64,000 bases of DNA from Lachnospiraceae bacterium (GCA_017465475.1 JAFTWC010000017.1:1-64000); one strand, 5' to 3'; numbered from the stretch's first letter, positions 8,690-17,839 are shown. The notes: a model not told the origin generated them from the letters alone. A program made the numbers and translations.

Positions 8690-11068
8690 TTAAAACTCTA
8701 CAATCGTCACTCCGTGATCCCCTTCTCCGAAACCTCCTACCCGATAACTTTTCACATACCGAAGACGCTTTACATACTGATGCACCGCATCTCTCAGAGC
8801 ACCGGTTCCCCGTCCGTGAATAATCGTAACCTGCGGCAGGTGTGCCAAATACGCATCATCCAAATACTTTTCAAGCACCGGAAGTGCCTCATCCACACGC
8901 ATTCCGATTAAATTACACTCCGGACTGATACTCATACTCTTATTCATCTTAATTTTACCGACTTCCGTTCTTGCCTTCTTCTCCGGCTCTTTTTCCGGTT
9001 CCGCAGGCGCAATATCCTTTAAGCTTACCTGGGTACGAAGGGCTCCCATCTGTACGAAAAGCTCACCCTTGGCATTCGGCAACGAAGCAACCGTGCCGAT
9101 TAAGTTCAGACTCAGCACCTGCACGGTATCGCCCACCTTAACCTCTTCCGCCGCCATCTGCTTCTGGTTTTTTTGTTTCTTTCTCTTAACCGCCAGGGAA
9201 TTCTCCTTTTCTCCCAGTTTTTCACGCAACGCGTTCCGCTCCTGCTCCATTTCCCGGTTCGCGCCGTTTTTCCCCAATTTATTAAACTTTTTAATGGTAT
9301 TATCTGCGTAATCCTTTGCTTCCTGCAAAATATCCTTTGCCTTTTCGTTGGCTTCACGTAAAACTCGTTCCTTGGCCGCATCCAGACGTTCACTCTTTTC
9401 CGCAAACTTTTTCCGCAATGCTTCCGCCTCTTCAAGACGTTTCTTTGCTTCCTCCGCATCCCGTTCCGTGGCCAGACGTTTTTTCTCCAAATCCGCAATA
9501 ACATCTTCAAAGCTTTGATCTTTCGCTCCGATAAATCCTTTTGCTTCTTCGATAATCCTGTCGGAAAGTCCCAGCTTTTTCGATATGGCAAAGGCATTAC
9601 TCTTTCCCGGAATACCGATTAACAACCGATAGGTCGGACGCAATGTTTCCACGGAAAACTCACAGCACGCATTGGAGACCCCTTCGGTGGATAAAGCAAA
9701 TACCTTTAGCTCACTGTAATGGGTAGTAGCCATGGTACGAATTCCTTTTCGGTGCAGATACGTAAGAATCGCCATCGCCAGTGCCGCGCCCTCTGTCGGG
9801 TCCGTTCCTGCTCCCAACTCATCAAACAATACCAATGAATTTGCATCCGCTTTGGATAAAATGGATACGGTATTTGTCATATGTGAAGAAAAGGTACTTA
9901 AACTCTGTTCAATGCTCTGTTCATCCCCGATATCCGCAAATACATCCTTAAACACCGCCAGTTCCGAGCCGTCAAAAGCAGGAATATGAAGTCCAGCCTG
10001 CCCCATCAAGGTAAATAGTCCCACAGTTTTTAAGGAAACCGTCTTACCGCCGGTATTCGGTCCGGTAATCACAAGGAGCGAAAACTCTCCTCCGAGATAA
10101 ATATCAATGGGCACCACTTTATGTGCATCAATCAACGGATGACGGCCTTTTTTAATATTAATGTAGCCACGCTCGTTAAACTTCGGCTCCGTTGCCTTCA
10201 TGGCTTTTGCCAGAACCGCTCTAGCGAAAATGAAATCAAGCTCCGTCAATGTCTTCATGTTATACGCCAGATTTTCCACATGCTCGGCCGCGTAAGCGGA
10301 AAGTTCCGCCAAAATCTTTTCAATCTCGATTTTTTCCTTTTCCGCCAGCTCTGCCAACTCGTTATTCAGCTTCACAATAGCCATAGGCTCCATAAATACG
10401 GTAGCACCTTTTGCGGAACGGTCATGAATCATGCCGGAGAACTTGCTTTGATACTCCTGCTTTACCGGAAGACAGTATCTGCCGTTACGCATGGTCACCA
10501 ACGCATCCTGCAACATCAGTTTATTATCCTGTGCATTTACGATGGAAGAAAGCTGCTCCCGAATCTTATCGTTGGTCAGGCGCATTTGGCGGCGCACCTG
10601 CTTTAATCCTGCGCTGGCATCATCCGCAATCTCCTCTTCCGACAGAATACAACGTTGTATCTCATTATTTAACGATATAAGCGGCTCCAACAAAGAAAAC
10701 CTCTCTGTCAGGGAGTCATTTACTTCTTCCTGACCGCCGGTTCCGTATTGCTTGACACGAAGGGTTGCCGTAAGCACGGAACTGATTTTTAAAAGTTCTC
10801 CTGCCAAAAGGGAGGAGCCCACTTCCAATAATTTCACCGTTCCTCCGATATCCGGAACTCCGTTAAACGATAAACTTCCCTTTTGAAACACTCTCGCCAG
10901 GGCATCTGCCGTCTCTCGCTGCAGCTCCCGTATCTTGGAAAGCTCCGTATACGGTTTTAATTCCGCACACAGCTTTCTGCCCGGCTCCGAACCCGCATAC
11001 TGTTGCAGGCGTTCTATAATTTTCCCGTACTCTAACGTACGTAAGGCTTTTTCATTTACACTCACCAT
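8690..11068 (-). CDS. mutS2: MutS2 ATPase/endonuclease
   Basis: MutS2 family, implicated in resolving recombination intermediates and in rescuing collided ribosomes. The MutS core carries Walker A ITGPNTGGKT, LFDELGAGTDP (Walker B) and ATTHYSELK. A long coiled-coil rich in Glu, Lys and Arg (about residues 515-620) links to a C-terminal Smr nuclease domain with LIGMRVDEALPVLE and IIHGRGTGALR. 792 aa is full length. AGAGGAATATT precedes the ATG. It is followed closely by the response regulator gene. Confidence 0.97.
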   Translation of the reverse strand: MVSVNEKALRTLEYGKIIERLQQYAGSEPGRKLCAELKPYTELSKIRELQRETADALARVFQKGSLSFNGVPDIGGTVKLLEVGSSLLAGELLKISSVLTATLRVKQYGTGGQEEVNDSLTERFSLLEPLISLNNEIQRCILSEEEIADDASAGLKQVRRQMRLTNDKIREQLSSIVNAQDNKLMLQDALVTMRNGRYCLPVKQEYQSKFSGMIHDRSAKGATVFMEPMAIVKLNNELAELAEKEKIEIEKILAELSAYAAEHVENLAYNMKTLTELDFIFARAVLAKAMKATEPKFNERGYINIKKGRHPLIDAHKVVPIDIYLGGEFSLLVITGPNTGGKTVSLKTVGLFTLMGQAGLHIPAFDGSELAVFKDVFADIGDEQSIEQSLSTFSSHMTNTVSILSKADANSLVLFDELGAGTDPTEGAALAMAILTYLHRKGIRTMATTHYSELKVFALSTEGVSNACCEFSVETLRPTYRLLIGIPGKSNAFAISKKLGLSDRIIEEAKGFIGAKDQSFEDVIADLEKKRLATERDAEEAKKRLEEAEALRKKFAEKSERLDAAKERVLREANEKAKDILQEAKDYADNTIKKFNKLGKNGANREMEQERNALREKLGEKENSLAVKRKKQKNQKQMAAEEVKVGDTVQVLSLNLIGTVASLPNAKGELFVQMGALRTQVSLKDIAPAEPEKEPEKKARTEVGKIKMNKSMSISPECNLIGMRVDEALPVLEKYLDDAYLAHLPQVTIIHGRGTGALRDAVHQYVKRLRYVKSYRVGGFGEGDHGVTIVEF

Positions 11069-11101
11069 AATATATTCCTCTTATTCCCTCTCTGACAGCT
11101 A

Positions 11102-11605
11102 CTATTCCACCTCTGCCCAACTGTGACGGTGTAACTCTCCCTGCATCTGCATATGAGAGAATCCTTTCTGACGCAGTGCCTCATAAGTCACAATTGCCAC
11201 GGAATTGGATAAATTTAAAGACCGAATCTCCGAAAGCATCGGGATTCGAATACAACGTTCTTTATCTCTCATAAGAATTTCTTCCGGAATCCCCGCACTC
11301 TCTTTTCCGAACATAATATAGGCATCTTCCTCAAACTCCGCCTCCGAATACAGCATTTGTCCCTTTGTGGTTGCCATAAACGGACGAGCCCCCGGATTCT
11401 TTTCCAAAAACTCGTCAAAGTTTTTATATACATGTAAGTCTATATCTTTCCAGTAATCCATTCCGGCCCGTCGTACTGCCTTTTCGGAAATATCAAATCC
11501 TAACGGCTCAATCAAATGTAAACGACTTCCCGTGGCCACGCAAGTACGTCCGATATTTCCCGTATTTGCCGGAATTTCAGGCTCTAATAACACAATATTT
11601 AACAT
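11102..11605 (-). CDS. trmL: tRNA (cytidine/uridine-34-2'-O)-methyltransferase TrmL
   Basis: SPOUT-fold methyltransferase that 2'-O-methylates the wobble base of leucine tRNAs. Family motifs: LEPEIPANTGNIGRTC near the start, LIEPLGFDI, the SAM-binding loop FGKESAGIPEEIL and LNLSNSVAIVTYEALRQ in the trefoil knot. The frame is open to 11650, but GGAGG at 11611-11615 sits five bases before the ATG at 11605, giving the family-typical MLNIVLLEPEI start. It lies between mutS2 and a CheX-like gene on the same strand. Confidence 0.93.
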   Translation of the reverse strand: MLNIVLLEPEIPANTGNIGRTCVATGSRLHLIEPLGFDISEKAVRRAGMDYWKDIDLHVYKNFDEFLEKNPGARPFMATTKGQMLYSEAEFEEDAYIMFGKESAGIPEEILMRDKERCIRIPMLSEIRSLNLSNSVAIVTYEALRQKGFSHMQMQGELHRHSWAEVE

Positions 11606-11642
11606 CATTTCCTCCGCATTATAAATAGAATTAAGGGTGAAG

Positions 11643-12110
11643 CTATTCACCCTTAATCGACACGTTGATTTCTATAGTTTTTCCGTCTTCCAATGCCAAT
11701 GGAATGACCACATTCGCCGCATAAACAGAAGAAAACATGACATTTCCTTCACACATTGTAGGCGGAGTAATATCTATTCCGATTCCCTTGGTGGAAAATA
11801 CCGTGGCAGAGTTTCCGAGAATCATATTTCCCAGCTCACAAATCGCACTGTTGGACATCTCGTTCATCTCTGTTACCGGCATCATCATCATTTTCGATGC
11901 AATGGCACAGGCTACATCATTTTGGAAGGCTATCATAACCTGTCCTTTCATTTCACCCGTAACACCGATTACAATAATCAAGGCATCATTATCAAACACC
12001 GCGTCTCTTAAAAAAGGCTTCAAAACCTTCGCTTCCACTCCGAAATCACGTAATACGCTGGTAGCTGCTACCAAAAACGGATTTACATGATCCACATTAA
12101 GTAATGCCAT
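11643..12110 (-). CDS. CheX/CheC-like phosphatase-fold protein
   Basis: Resembles chemotaxis protein CheX, which dephosphorylates CheY-P. The start segment MALLNVDHVNPFLVAA is typical, and the helix SNSAICELGNMILGN carries the E-x-x-N active-site pair of the CheC/CheX family. GGAGGTGAGGAT directly precedes the ATG at 12110 and decides the start over an upstream in-frame ATG. No other chemotaxis or flagellar gene occurs in this window, so the phosphorylated partner is unknown; it may act on a stand-alone receiver domain. Confidence 0.85.
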   Translation of the reverse strand: MALLNVDHVNPFLVAATSVLRDFGVEAKVLKPFLRDAVFDNDALIIVIGVTGEMKGQVMIAFQNDVACAIASKMMMMPVTEMNEMSNSAICELGNMILGNSATVFSTKGIGIDITPPTMCEGNVMFSSVYAANVVIPLALEDGKTIEINVSIKGE

Positions 12111-12181
12111 ATCCTCACCTCCGATAATCATTTGTCCCTTGGTTGCTTTTGGCATCTGTTGTTCCTTTTATTGTACCACAC

Positions 12182-12835
12182 TCACGCATTTATCGCAAGC
12201 ACCGTTTTCAGCTTCTTACGGATTCTCTGCAAGGCATTATCAATGGATTTCGGTTCCTTATCCATGACCTTTGCTATTTCCTGATACGGCATTCCGGCTG
12301 CATAGTAGGACAACACTTCCCGTTCCATTCCGCTCAATCTGGAAAACACCTCTGCTTCCACACGAATCGCATTCTCTCTGTCAATGACTGACTCTTCCGG
12401 GTCTCTTTGCCAATACCCGATACTTTCATACCCATTCGTGCTTACATTTCCCGGCTCTGTTTCTTCCGCAAACGCATATAAATCAAAGGAAACATAGTTG
12501 TTTAACGGCTGATTTTTCTTTGTATTGGACATTTTTATGGCAGTATACATTTGCCGCGTAATACAGAGGCTTGCAAAGGCAGAAAAAGAATCATTCCGCT
12601 CCGGATCATATTCCCTGATTGCCTTAAACAATCCGATCATACCCTCTTGAATCAGATCTTCTTTGTCCGCTCCTACCAGATATAACGCAGTTGCTTTACT
12701 GCGCACCATGTTTTTGTAACGATTTAACATTTCTTCCGTTGCTTCATTGTCTCCGGCCTGACAGCGAAGTAATAACGCTTTTTCCTCTTCTCCCGTCTTA
12801 TTGGGCTCCGGTCTGTTCTCTGCTTGTTTCCCCAT
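12182..12835 (-). CDS. sigH: RNA polymerase sigma-H (sporulation/transition-state sigma factor)
   Basis: Sigma-70-family factor of the Spo0H type. Region 2 shows YLVGADKEDLIQEGMIGLFKAI and SFSAFASLCITRQMYTAI; region 4 shows LSGMEREVLSYYAAGMPYQEIA with a helix-turn-helix to the C-terminus. 217 aa is normal. SD AAGGAGG is present. The position just after rlmB matches the conserved Firmicute order cysE-cysS-mrnC-rlmB-(rae1)-sigH. It directs early sporulation genes in relatives, consistent with dpaAB elsewhere in the window. Confidence 0.93.
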   Translation of the reverse strand: MGKQAENRPEPNKTGEEEKALLLRCQAGDNEATEEMLNRYKNMVRSKATALYLVGADKEDLIQEGMIGLFKAIREYDPERNDSFSAFASLCITRQMYTAIKMSNTKKNQPLNNYVSFDLYAFAEETEPGNVSTNGYESIGYWQRDPEESVIDRENAIRVEAEVFSRLSGMEREVLSYYAAGMPYQEIAKVMDKEPKSIDNALQRIRKKLKTVLAINA

Positions 12836-12911
12836 AACAGCCTCCTTACACCGTCTCTACCGGCTGTCCCATTCAAACCGGCCCGTCATCTCAAAATAAT
12901 CTTGTTCAGCC

Positions 12912-13655
12912 TTACTTCCCGATTCTCTGACGCACAATCTCATACATCAACACACCTGCTGCCACAGATGCATTTAAAGAATTAATATCTCCCTTCATAG
13001 GAATGCTGGTCACAAAATCACACTTTTCCTTCACCAGACGGCTAACACCCTCGCCTTCGTTTCCGATCACAAGTCCGATCGGTCCCGTCAGGTTCTGACG
13101 ATACATCACTTCTCCGTCCATATCCGCACATACAAACCAAAGACCTTCTTTCTTTAACTCTTCCATGGTCTGCACTAAATTCGTCACCTTTGCCACCGGA
13201 GTGTAATTCAGTGCTCCCGCGCTGGTCTTTGCCACCGTAGCGGTAAGCCCTACCGCACGACGCTTCGGAATAATTACTCCATGAGCTCCCGCCAGATTTG
13301 CCGTACGAATAATCGCACCAAGATTGTGCGGGTCTTCAATGCCGTCAAGAAGCACCAAAAACGGCGGTTCTCCCTTTTCTCTTGCCGCAGCAAGCAAATC
13401 CTCCACCTCGGCATACTCATATGCTGCTGCAAACGCAATGACACCCTGATGCTTTCCGGTGGTAGAAATTTGATCCAAACGTTCCTTTTTCACAAAGGAA
13501 ACCACTGTATTCTGCTTTTTGGCTTCTTTTAAAACAGTGTTCACAGCACCTTCTTTATTACCCTCCAATACCAATAAGCGGTCTATGGTTTTTCCGGAAC
13601 GAAATGCCTCCAATACCGCATTTCTTCCTTCGATTGTCAATTCTTCGTATCTCAT
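12912..13655 (-). CDS. rlmB: 23S rRNA (guanosine-2'-O)-methyltransferase RlmB / TrmH family
   Basis: SPOUT methyltransferase that 2'-O-methylates a guanosine in 23S rRNA. It has an N-terminal substrate-binding domain (EGRNAVLEAFRSG), then the knot motifs LDGIEDPHNLGAIIRTA, IGNEGEGVS and IPMKGDINSLNASVAAGVLMYE. The start at 13655 follows GGAGGAAGAAAA and overlaps the mrnC stop as ATGA, arguing against a longer N-terminus. The gene normally following it in Bacillus (yacP/rae1) is absent before sigH. Confidence 0.93.
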   Translation of the reverse strand: MRYEELTIEGRNAVLEAFRSGKTIDRLLVLEGNKEGAVNTVLKEAKKQNTVVSFVKKERLDQISTTGKHQGVIAFAAAYEYAEVEDLLAAAREKGEPPFLVLLDGIEDPHNLGAIIRTANLAGAHGVIIPKRRAVGLTATVAKTSAGALNYTPVAKVTNLVQTMEELKKEGLWFVCADMDGEVMYRQNLTGPIGLVIGNEGEGVSRLVKEKCDFVTSIPMKGDINSLNASVAAGVLMYEIVRQRIGK

Positions 13656-14146
13656 TTTTCTTCCTCCGTCATTCCTGCCTTTGCCATCAGTAGCATCCGA
13701 TTCGTCTGTCCTGTCAGATACCAATATCCGAACAATGCTTCAAAGCCTGTTGCCACACGATAATCTCCGATGGTGGCATTTTTCGCACTGGTATAGGACT
13801 TTGCATTTCTTCCCCGGCGAAACACCGACATCTCTTCCTCCGTCAACTGTTCCTTAATCCGATGATAGGCATCTGCCTGAGCTTCCGCTTTCACAAGCCT
13901 GCTTGCCTGTTTATGGAGCACATTCACCGGCGCATTGCCCCGTTCCACCAAAATTGTGCGGACAATCACTTCATATACCGCATCTCCGATATAAGCTAAC
14001 GTTAAAGGGGAGTACTGTTTCGCGTCCTGCTCCTTTAAGGAAAAGGTCTCACAAATCGTCCCAAACAAAGGAAGCTCTGCGCCGGCCTTGTTTGTGCCTT
14101 CCAACGCCATCGTTTTTGTTCCTACTGCTTCATTTTCCTGTTCCAA
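13652..14146 (-). CDS. mrnC: Mini-ribonuclease III
   Basis: RNase III-like catalytic domain without a dsRNA-binding domain; matures 23S rRNA ends in Firmicutes. Motifs: LTLAYIGDAVYEVIVRT (metal-binding and dimer face) and FRRGRNAKSYTSAKNATIGDYRVATGFEALFGYWYL, which carry the conserved acidic residues of the family. An N-terminal extension of about 40 residues precedes the domain. It overlaps rlmB by 4 bp and lies about 27 bp after cysS. Confidence 0.92.
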   Translation of the reverse strand: MEQENEAVGTKTMALEGTNKAGAELPLFGTICETFSLKEQDAKQYSPLTLAYIGDAVYEVIVRTILVERGNAPVNVLHKQASRLVKAEAQADAYHRIKEQLTEEEMSVFRRGRNAKSYTSAKNATIGDYRVATGFEALFGYWYLTGQTNRMLLMAKAGMTEEEK

Positions 14147-14173
14147 GATGTCGCCTCCTTTGTTCTGTGGTCA

Positions 14174-15607
14174 CTATACCAATTCCCAAACCACGCCTTC
14201 TCTTGTATCCTTAATGGCAACGCCCTTTGCAAGCAATTCCTCACGGATGGCATCCGCCTTTGCAAAATCCTTTGCCTTCTTTGCTTCCTTACGTTCCTCA
14301 ATCTTTGCAAGAACAAATGCGGTCAGTTCATCATCCGCACCGGTTGCGTTGTTATCTGCGGTATCGTTTACGGCTGCACCTGCAGTCAAATTAAGACCAA
14401 GTACATAATCCATTTCTTCCACAAGGGCAAACTTGGTAGCTCCGTTCATCTCGTCCTTTAATACATCATACACAACAGTCAATGCACTGGAGGTATTGAT
14501 ATCATTTGCCAGTGCCTCTAAAAACTTCTCACGATATACAGCCTTCTTTTCCTCATCCACGGTACCGGTCTTATCAAGACCCGCAATACGCTTTACAAGC
14601 TTCTGATATGCGGAAGCCACCTGATCCAAAACCTCGTAAGAAAATTCCAGCGGCTTACGATAATGGGACTGTAAACAGAACATACGGTATACCAGCGGGT
14701 TATAACCCTTTTCCTCTAACAAAGACACGGTTAAGAAATCTCCCTTAGACTTACTCATTTTACCGGAACGATCGTTTAAGTGATGTACATGGAACCAATA
14801 ATTACACCACTTATGACCAAGATATGCCTCACTCTGGGCAATCTCATTGGTATGATGCGGGAAGATATTATCCACACCGCCGCAATGAATATCCATATCC
14901 TCCCCCAGATGCTTAATGGAAATACCGGAGCATTCAATATGCCAGCCCGGATATCCTACACCCCACGGGCTATCCCATTTTAATTCCTGGTCATCAAACT
15001 TGGATTTGGTAAACCAAAGTACAAAGTCACTTTTATTCTTCTTATTCTCATCCTGCTCTACATCATCACGCACTCCCACCAAAAGCTCCTTCTCGCTTTG
15101 GCTGGAAAATACATAATAATCATCAAGCTTAGAGGTATCGAAGTAAATATTTCCGCCTGCTTCATACGCATAGCCTTTTTCCAAAAGCACCTCTACCATG
15201 TGAATGAACTCGCCGATACAATTGGTCGCCGGCTCCACCACATCCGGAGTCTTAATATTTAACTTACTGCAATCGGAGAAAAAGGCATCGGTATAGAACT
15301 TTGCAATCTCCATTACCGTCTTATTCTCTCTCTTTGCACCCTTTAACATCTTATCCTCACCGGTATCCGCATCGCTGGAAAGATGACCCACGTCGGTAAT
15401 ATTCATGACACGCTTTACATCGTAACCACCGAACCGGAGGGACTTTTCCAGCACATCCTCCATAATATAACTACGCAGATTGCCGATGTGTGCAAAATGA
15501 TACACCGTCGGACCGCAGGTATACATCTTTACTTTTCCGTCTGCGTTCGGAACAAACGGCTCTACTTTTCTTGTTAAGGTATTGAATAATTGAAACTTGT
15601 TTTCCAT
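14174..15607 (-). CDS. cysS: cysteinyl-tRNA synthetase
   Basis: Charges tRNA-Cys with cysteine. Class I signature: CGPTVYHFAHIGNLRSY (HIGH-type HIGN), the zinc-site CSG motif HIECSGI with the downstream HCGGVDNIFPHHTNEIAQSEA, and KMSKS-type MSKSKGDFLTV. A C-terminal anticodon-domain extension is present, including an Asp/Asn/Ala-rich loop near residues 400-420. 477 aa is typical. It is 78 bp downstream of cysE and shares the cysteine T-box leader, so expression should rise when tRNA-Cys is uncharged. Confidence 0.97.
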   Translation of the reverse strand: MENKFQLFNTLTRKVEPFVPNADGKVKMYTCGPTVYHFAHIGNLRSYIMEDVLEKSLRFGGYDVKRVMNITDVGHLSSDADTGEDKMLKGAKRENKTVMEIAKFYTDAFFSDCSKLNIKTPDVVEPATNCIGEFIHMVEVLLEKGYAYEAGGNIYFDTSKLDDYYVFSSQSEKELLVGVRDDVEQDENKKNKSDFVLWFTKSKFDDQELKWDSPWGVGYPGWHIECSGISIKHLGEDMDIHCGGVDNIFPHHTNEIAQSEAYLGHKWCNYWFHVHHLNDRSGKMSKSKGDFLTVSLLEEKGYNPLVYRMFCLQSHYRKPLEFSYEVLDQVASAYQKLVKRIAGLDKTGTVDEEKKAVYREKFLEALANDINTSSALTVVYDVLKDEMNGATKFALVEEMDYVLGLNLTAGAAVNDTADNNATGADDELTAFVLAKIEERKEAKKAKDFAKADAIREELLAKGVAIKDTREGVVWELV

Positions 15608-15684
15608 GTTGTACTCCTTTTCTTATTTCCTTATATTTTATCACTTTATACGTGATTTTTCCATTGTTTTCGTTTATGGTTTTT

Positions 15685-16338
15685 TTACTTTTCAACCGAA
15701 GCAGCAAGTTCGTCCAAGCGTTCTTTTAACTTGCTGTTCTCTTGCTGTAGTCTGTCGATTTCCATCATAACCGGGTTCGGCAAATGTACCTGATCCAAAT
15801 CCTCCCTCGGAATCCGTACATTGTCTCTCTTGACTACGATTCCCGGAACACCTACCACTGTAGAATTCGGCGGAACTTCTTTTAACACCACCGAGCCGGC
15901 TCCGATTTTTGAGTTTTCTCCCACCGTAAAGGACCCAAGCACCTTCGCACCGGCACTGATCATCACATTATCCCCGATGGTAGGATGACGTTTTCCCTGT
16001 TCTTTTCCGGTACCGCCAAGGGTTACTCCCTGGTATAACGTCACATTATCACCGATGATGGCGGTTTCTCCGATTACAACGCCGTGGCCGTGGTCAATAA
16101 ACAATCCTTTTCCGATGGTTGCTCCCGGGTGAATCTCGATTCCTGTCTTCCTTGCCGTCCTTTGGGAATACCAACGGGCCAGAAAATAATGCTTTTTTAA
16201 ATATAATTTATGTGCCAGACGATGTCTTAAAATTGCCCGGAAACTTGGGTATAAAAACACTTCCCAGGAAGATTTAATTGCAGCATCCCGCTCCTTTATC
16301 ACTTGCATTTCTTCTTTGACATATTCAATGAAGCCCAT
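15685..16338 (-). CDS. cysE: serine O-acetyltransferase
   Basis: Makes O-acetylserine for cysteine synthesis. The left-handed beta-helix hexapeptide repeats are clear: [59 protein letters not shown]. This is the short EpsC/CysE type, with a C-terminal coiled tail. AAAGGAG precedes the ATG. It is first gene of the cysE-cysS operon behind the T-box, and coupling to tRNA-Cys charging matches its biosynthetic role. Confidence 0.95.
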   Translation of the reverse strand: MGFIEYVKEEMQVIKERDAAIKSSWEVFLYPSFRAILRHRLAHKLYLKKHYFLARWYSQRTARKTGIEIHPGATIGKGLFIDHGHGVVIGETAIIGDNVTLYQGVTLGGTGKEQGKRHPTIGDNVMISAGAKVLGSFTVGENSKIGAGSVVLKEVPPNSTVVGVPGIVVKRDNVRIPREDLDQVHLPNPVMMEIDRLQQENSKLKERLDELAASVEK

Positions 16339-16363
16339 AGGGAATCTCCTTTCATTTCACATG

Positions 16364-16436
16364 TTTTTTGTGTAGGCAAGCACTCCGTACAACCCCAACT
16401 CCGTGGCTTCGCTTCTGCTTCGCCTACACGAAAAAA
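16364..16436 (-). promoter_or_regulatory. second hairpin between the T-box terminator and cysE
   Basis: A 13-bp stem (16370-16382 with 16416-16429, one bulged base) flanked by T6 and A6 runs that extend it, so the A-T flanks can pair as well. The arm and loop contain two overlapping-style GCGAAGC mini-hairpin cores (16406-16412, 16417-16423). It follows the T-box terminator and ends about 25 nt before the cysE start. Its role is unknown: it may be a processing or stability element, or a copy of a repeated intergenic palindrome. Confidence 0.6.
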
Positions 16437-16690
16437 GAAACACCCCATCCATAGGATGAGGTGTAGTATACACGGTTCCACTCAACTTTTACAAAAGCCG
16501 CATCGCGACTTCTGTTCTCTTTGCATGATAACGACTGCCGCCGTACAAGGCTACCCGCTTACGCGCTCACCCGTCCGCTCCGAAATGCACTTCACGTAGC
16601 TTTCCTGCCGGAACTGCTTTCAGCCGGTGACAGTTCCTCTCTGTTGCACTCCTTCTACGCTACTCTTTTCTTCTCTGCGTTTGTTTACTT
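16431..16690 (-). promoter_or_regulatory. cysteine-specific T-box riboswitch
   Basis: The leader RNA senses uncharged tRNA-Cys. On the minus strand it contains the hallmark T-box sequence GAGTGGAACCGTG (16471-16484). This is followed at once by a terminator stem CACCTCATCC/GGATGGGGTG (16441-16466) with a U-rich tract. Upstream, a stem I-like region contains GTGCATT with a TGC triplet at 16587-16589 suited as the Cys specifier codon, which agrees with downstream cysE-cysS. Overall length (about 250 nt) fits the class. Confidence 0.88.
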
Positions 16691-16696
16691 TCTTCA

Positions 16697-16726
16697 TTAT
16701 ATGCATGAACCCGCCCTTTTGTCAAG
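16697..16726 (-). promoter_or_regulatory. promoter for T-box leader and cysE-cysS
   Basis: TTGACA (16721-16726) and TATAAT (16697-16702), both perfect sigma-A hexamers with an 18-bp spacer, immediately upstream of the T-box leader. Confidence 0.85.
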
Positions 16727-16743
16727 GAAAATCAACAAAAGAA

Positions 16744-16779
16744 AAGAAGCCTTGCGACTCTTTTTACGCAAAGCTTCTT
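16744..16779 (-). terminator. intrinsic terminator of GH10 gene
   Basis: 13-bp stem (16744-16756 with 16767-16779; the one mismatch becomes G.U in the minus-strand RNA) followed by a TTTTCTTTTG tract, just after the xylanase stop and directly before the cysE promoter. Confidence 0.85.
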
Positions 16780-16792
16780 TCATATCTCACAT

Positions 16793-17839
16793 TTAATTTT
16801 CTGCCACAGCCACAACTGCATGGTATGCTTCTTTTTCTTCCCAGTTATCTCCGAACAAAAGCGGATAGCTTCTCTCTCTGCGGAATCCGGTCAACCAGCT
16901 CACATCATCTTTCATGCCCCAGAAGGTAACACAGGTAATGTTTGCTTTCCCTTCCTTCTTCGCTTTTACATAAAGTTCAAACAACTTCTTATAAGCATCC
17001 GCAAGCTTCTTCATTCCTTCTTCGGAACCATCTGCATTGTGAATGTCCAGCTCGGTGGACTGAATATCCAATCCGGTAGCACCGAATGCATATAACGTCT
17101 TTTCGTATTCCGTAATATCTTTCTCCCACTCATTTAAAATCAAATGGCTCTGCATTCCGATACCGTCAATCAACTTTTCTTCCATCAAAGGCTTTACAAT
17201 GTAATTTAAAATCGTTTCTCTCTTAAACGGATTAAAGGTATTATAGTCGTTGTAATAAAGCTTTACCTCCGGCGCCGCATACTTTCTGGCAAAACGGAAG
17301 GCATTGATTACAAACTCATCTCCCAGCGTCTGATACCACGGCGAGCGGGTTCTCCATCCCTCTTCGTTTCTTTCCTCAATGGCCTCATTTACCACATCCC
17401 ATGCATAAATTACACCCGGATACTCGGTCTGTACAAAGGTCAATACACTCTTAATATACCATTCCAATCTGGCAAGCATGGTTTCACGAGACGCCCACGG
17501 TGCCTCAAAATCATCCTCGAAGTTCTCCTTAAAGAACCAAATCGGAGTCTGATTGTGCCAGCCCAATGTATGTCCCCGGAGGGCAATACCGTTTTTCTTT
17601 GCAAACTCCAAATACTTCCGCGCCGTGTCATACTTCATCACCGGCTGCAGATAATACTTTTCAGGGTCAGCCAACGTAGCTTCCTTATCCATCATAAACA
17701 TCGGCTTCATGTCATTTTCTGCCGTCATGCTGTTATAATGCTTTACCAGTTCTTCCATGGCCTTATCGGACTTCATATCATATCTTGACACGGAGGTACC
17801 GATTTTAAAATAATTCTCATATGCTTTTTTTAAACTCAT
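16793..17839 (-). CDS. cytoplasmic endo-1,4-beta-xylanase, GH10
   Basis: Hydrolyses xylan or, lacking a signal peptide, more likely imported xylo-oligosaccharides. GH10 features: RGHTLGWHNQTP, the acid/base Glu in YAWDVVNEAIEE, the nucleophile Glu in DIQSTELDIH, and TCVTFWGMKDDVSWL near the end. The ATG at 17839 follows GGAAGG and gives MSLKKAYENYFKIGTSV, the usual GH10 start; an open frame extends to 17887 without a good SD. It is transcribed away from the plus-strand genes at 18.1 kb. A second, secreted GH10 lies at 40.8-42.0 kb. Confidence 0.95.
   Translation of the reverse strand: MSLKKAYENYFKIGTSVSRYDMKSDKAMEELVKHYNSMTAENDMKPMFMMDKEATLADPEKYYLQPVMKYDTARKYLEFAKKNGIALRGHTLGWHNQTPIWFFKENFEDDFEAPWASRETMLARLEWYIKSVLTFVQTEYPGVIYAWDVVNEAIEERNEEGWRTRSPWYQTLGDEFVINAFRFARKYAAPEVKLYYNDYNTFNPFKRETILNYIVKPLMEEKLIDGIGMQSHLILNEWEKDITEYEKTLYAFGATGLDIQSTELDIHNADGSEEGMKKLADAYKKLFELYVKAKKEGKANITCVTFWGMKDDVSWLTGFRRERSYPLLFGDNWEEKEAYHAVVAVAEN

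Noticed and set aside
9112..9597. 161-codon minus-strand frame rich in Arg, Lys and Trp
   Set aside because: Out-of-phase reading of the mutS2 coiled-coil.
16303..16929. Several plus-strand open frames upstream of cysE
   Set aside because: They lie over the Cys T-box leader, its terminator and the xylanase end, with no SD or family features.
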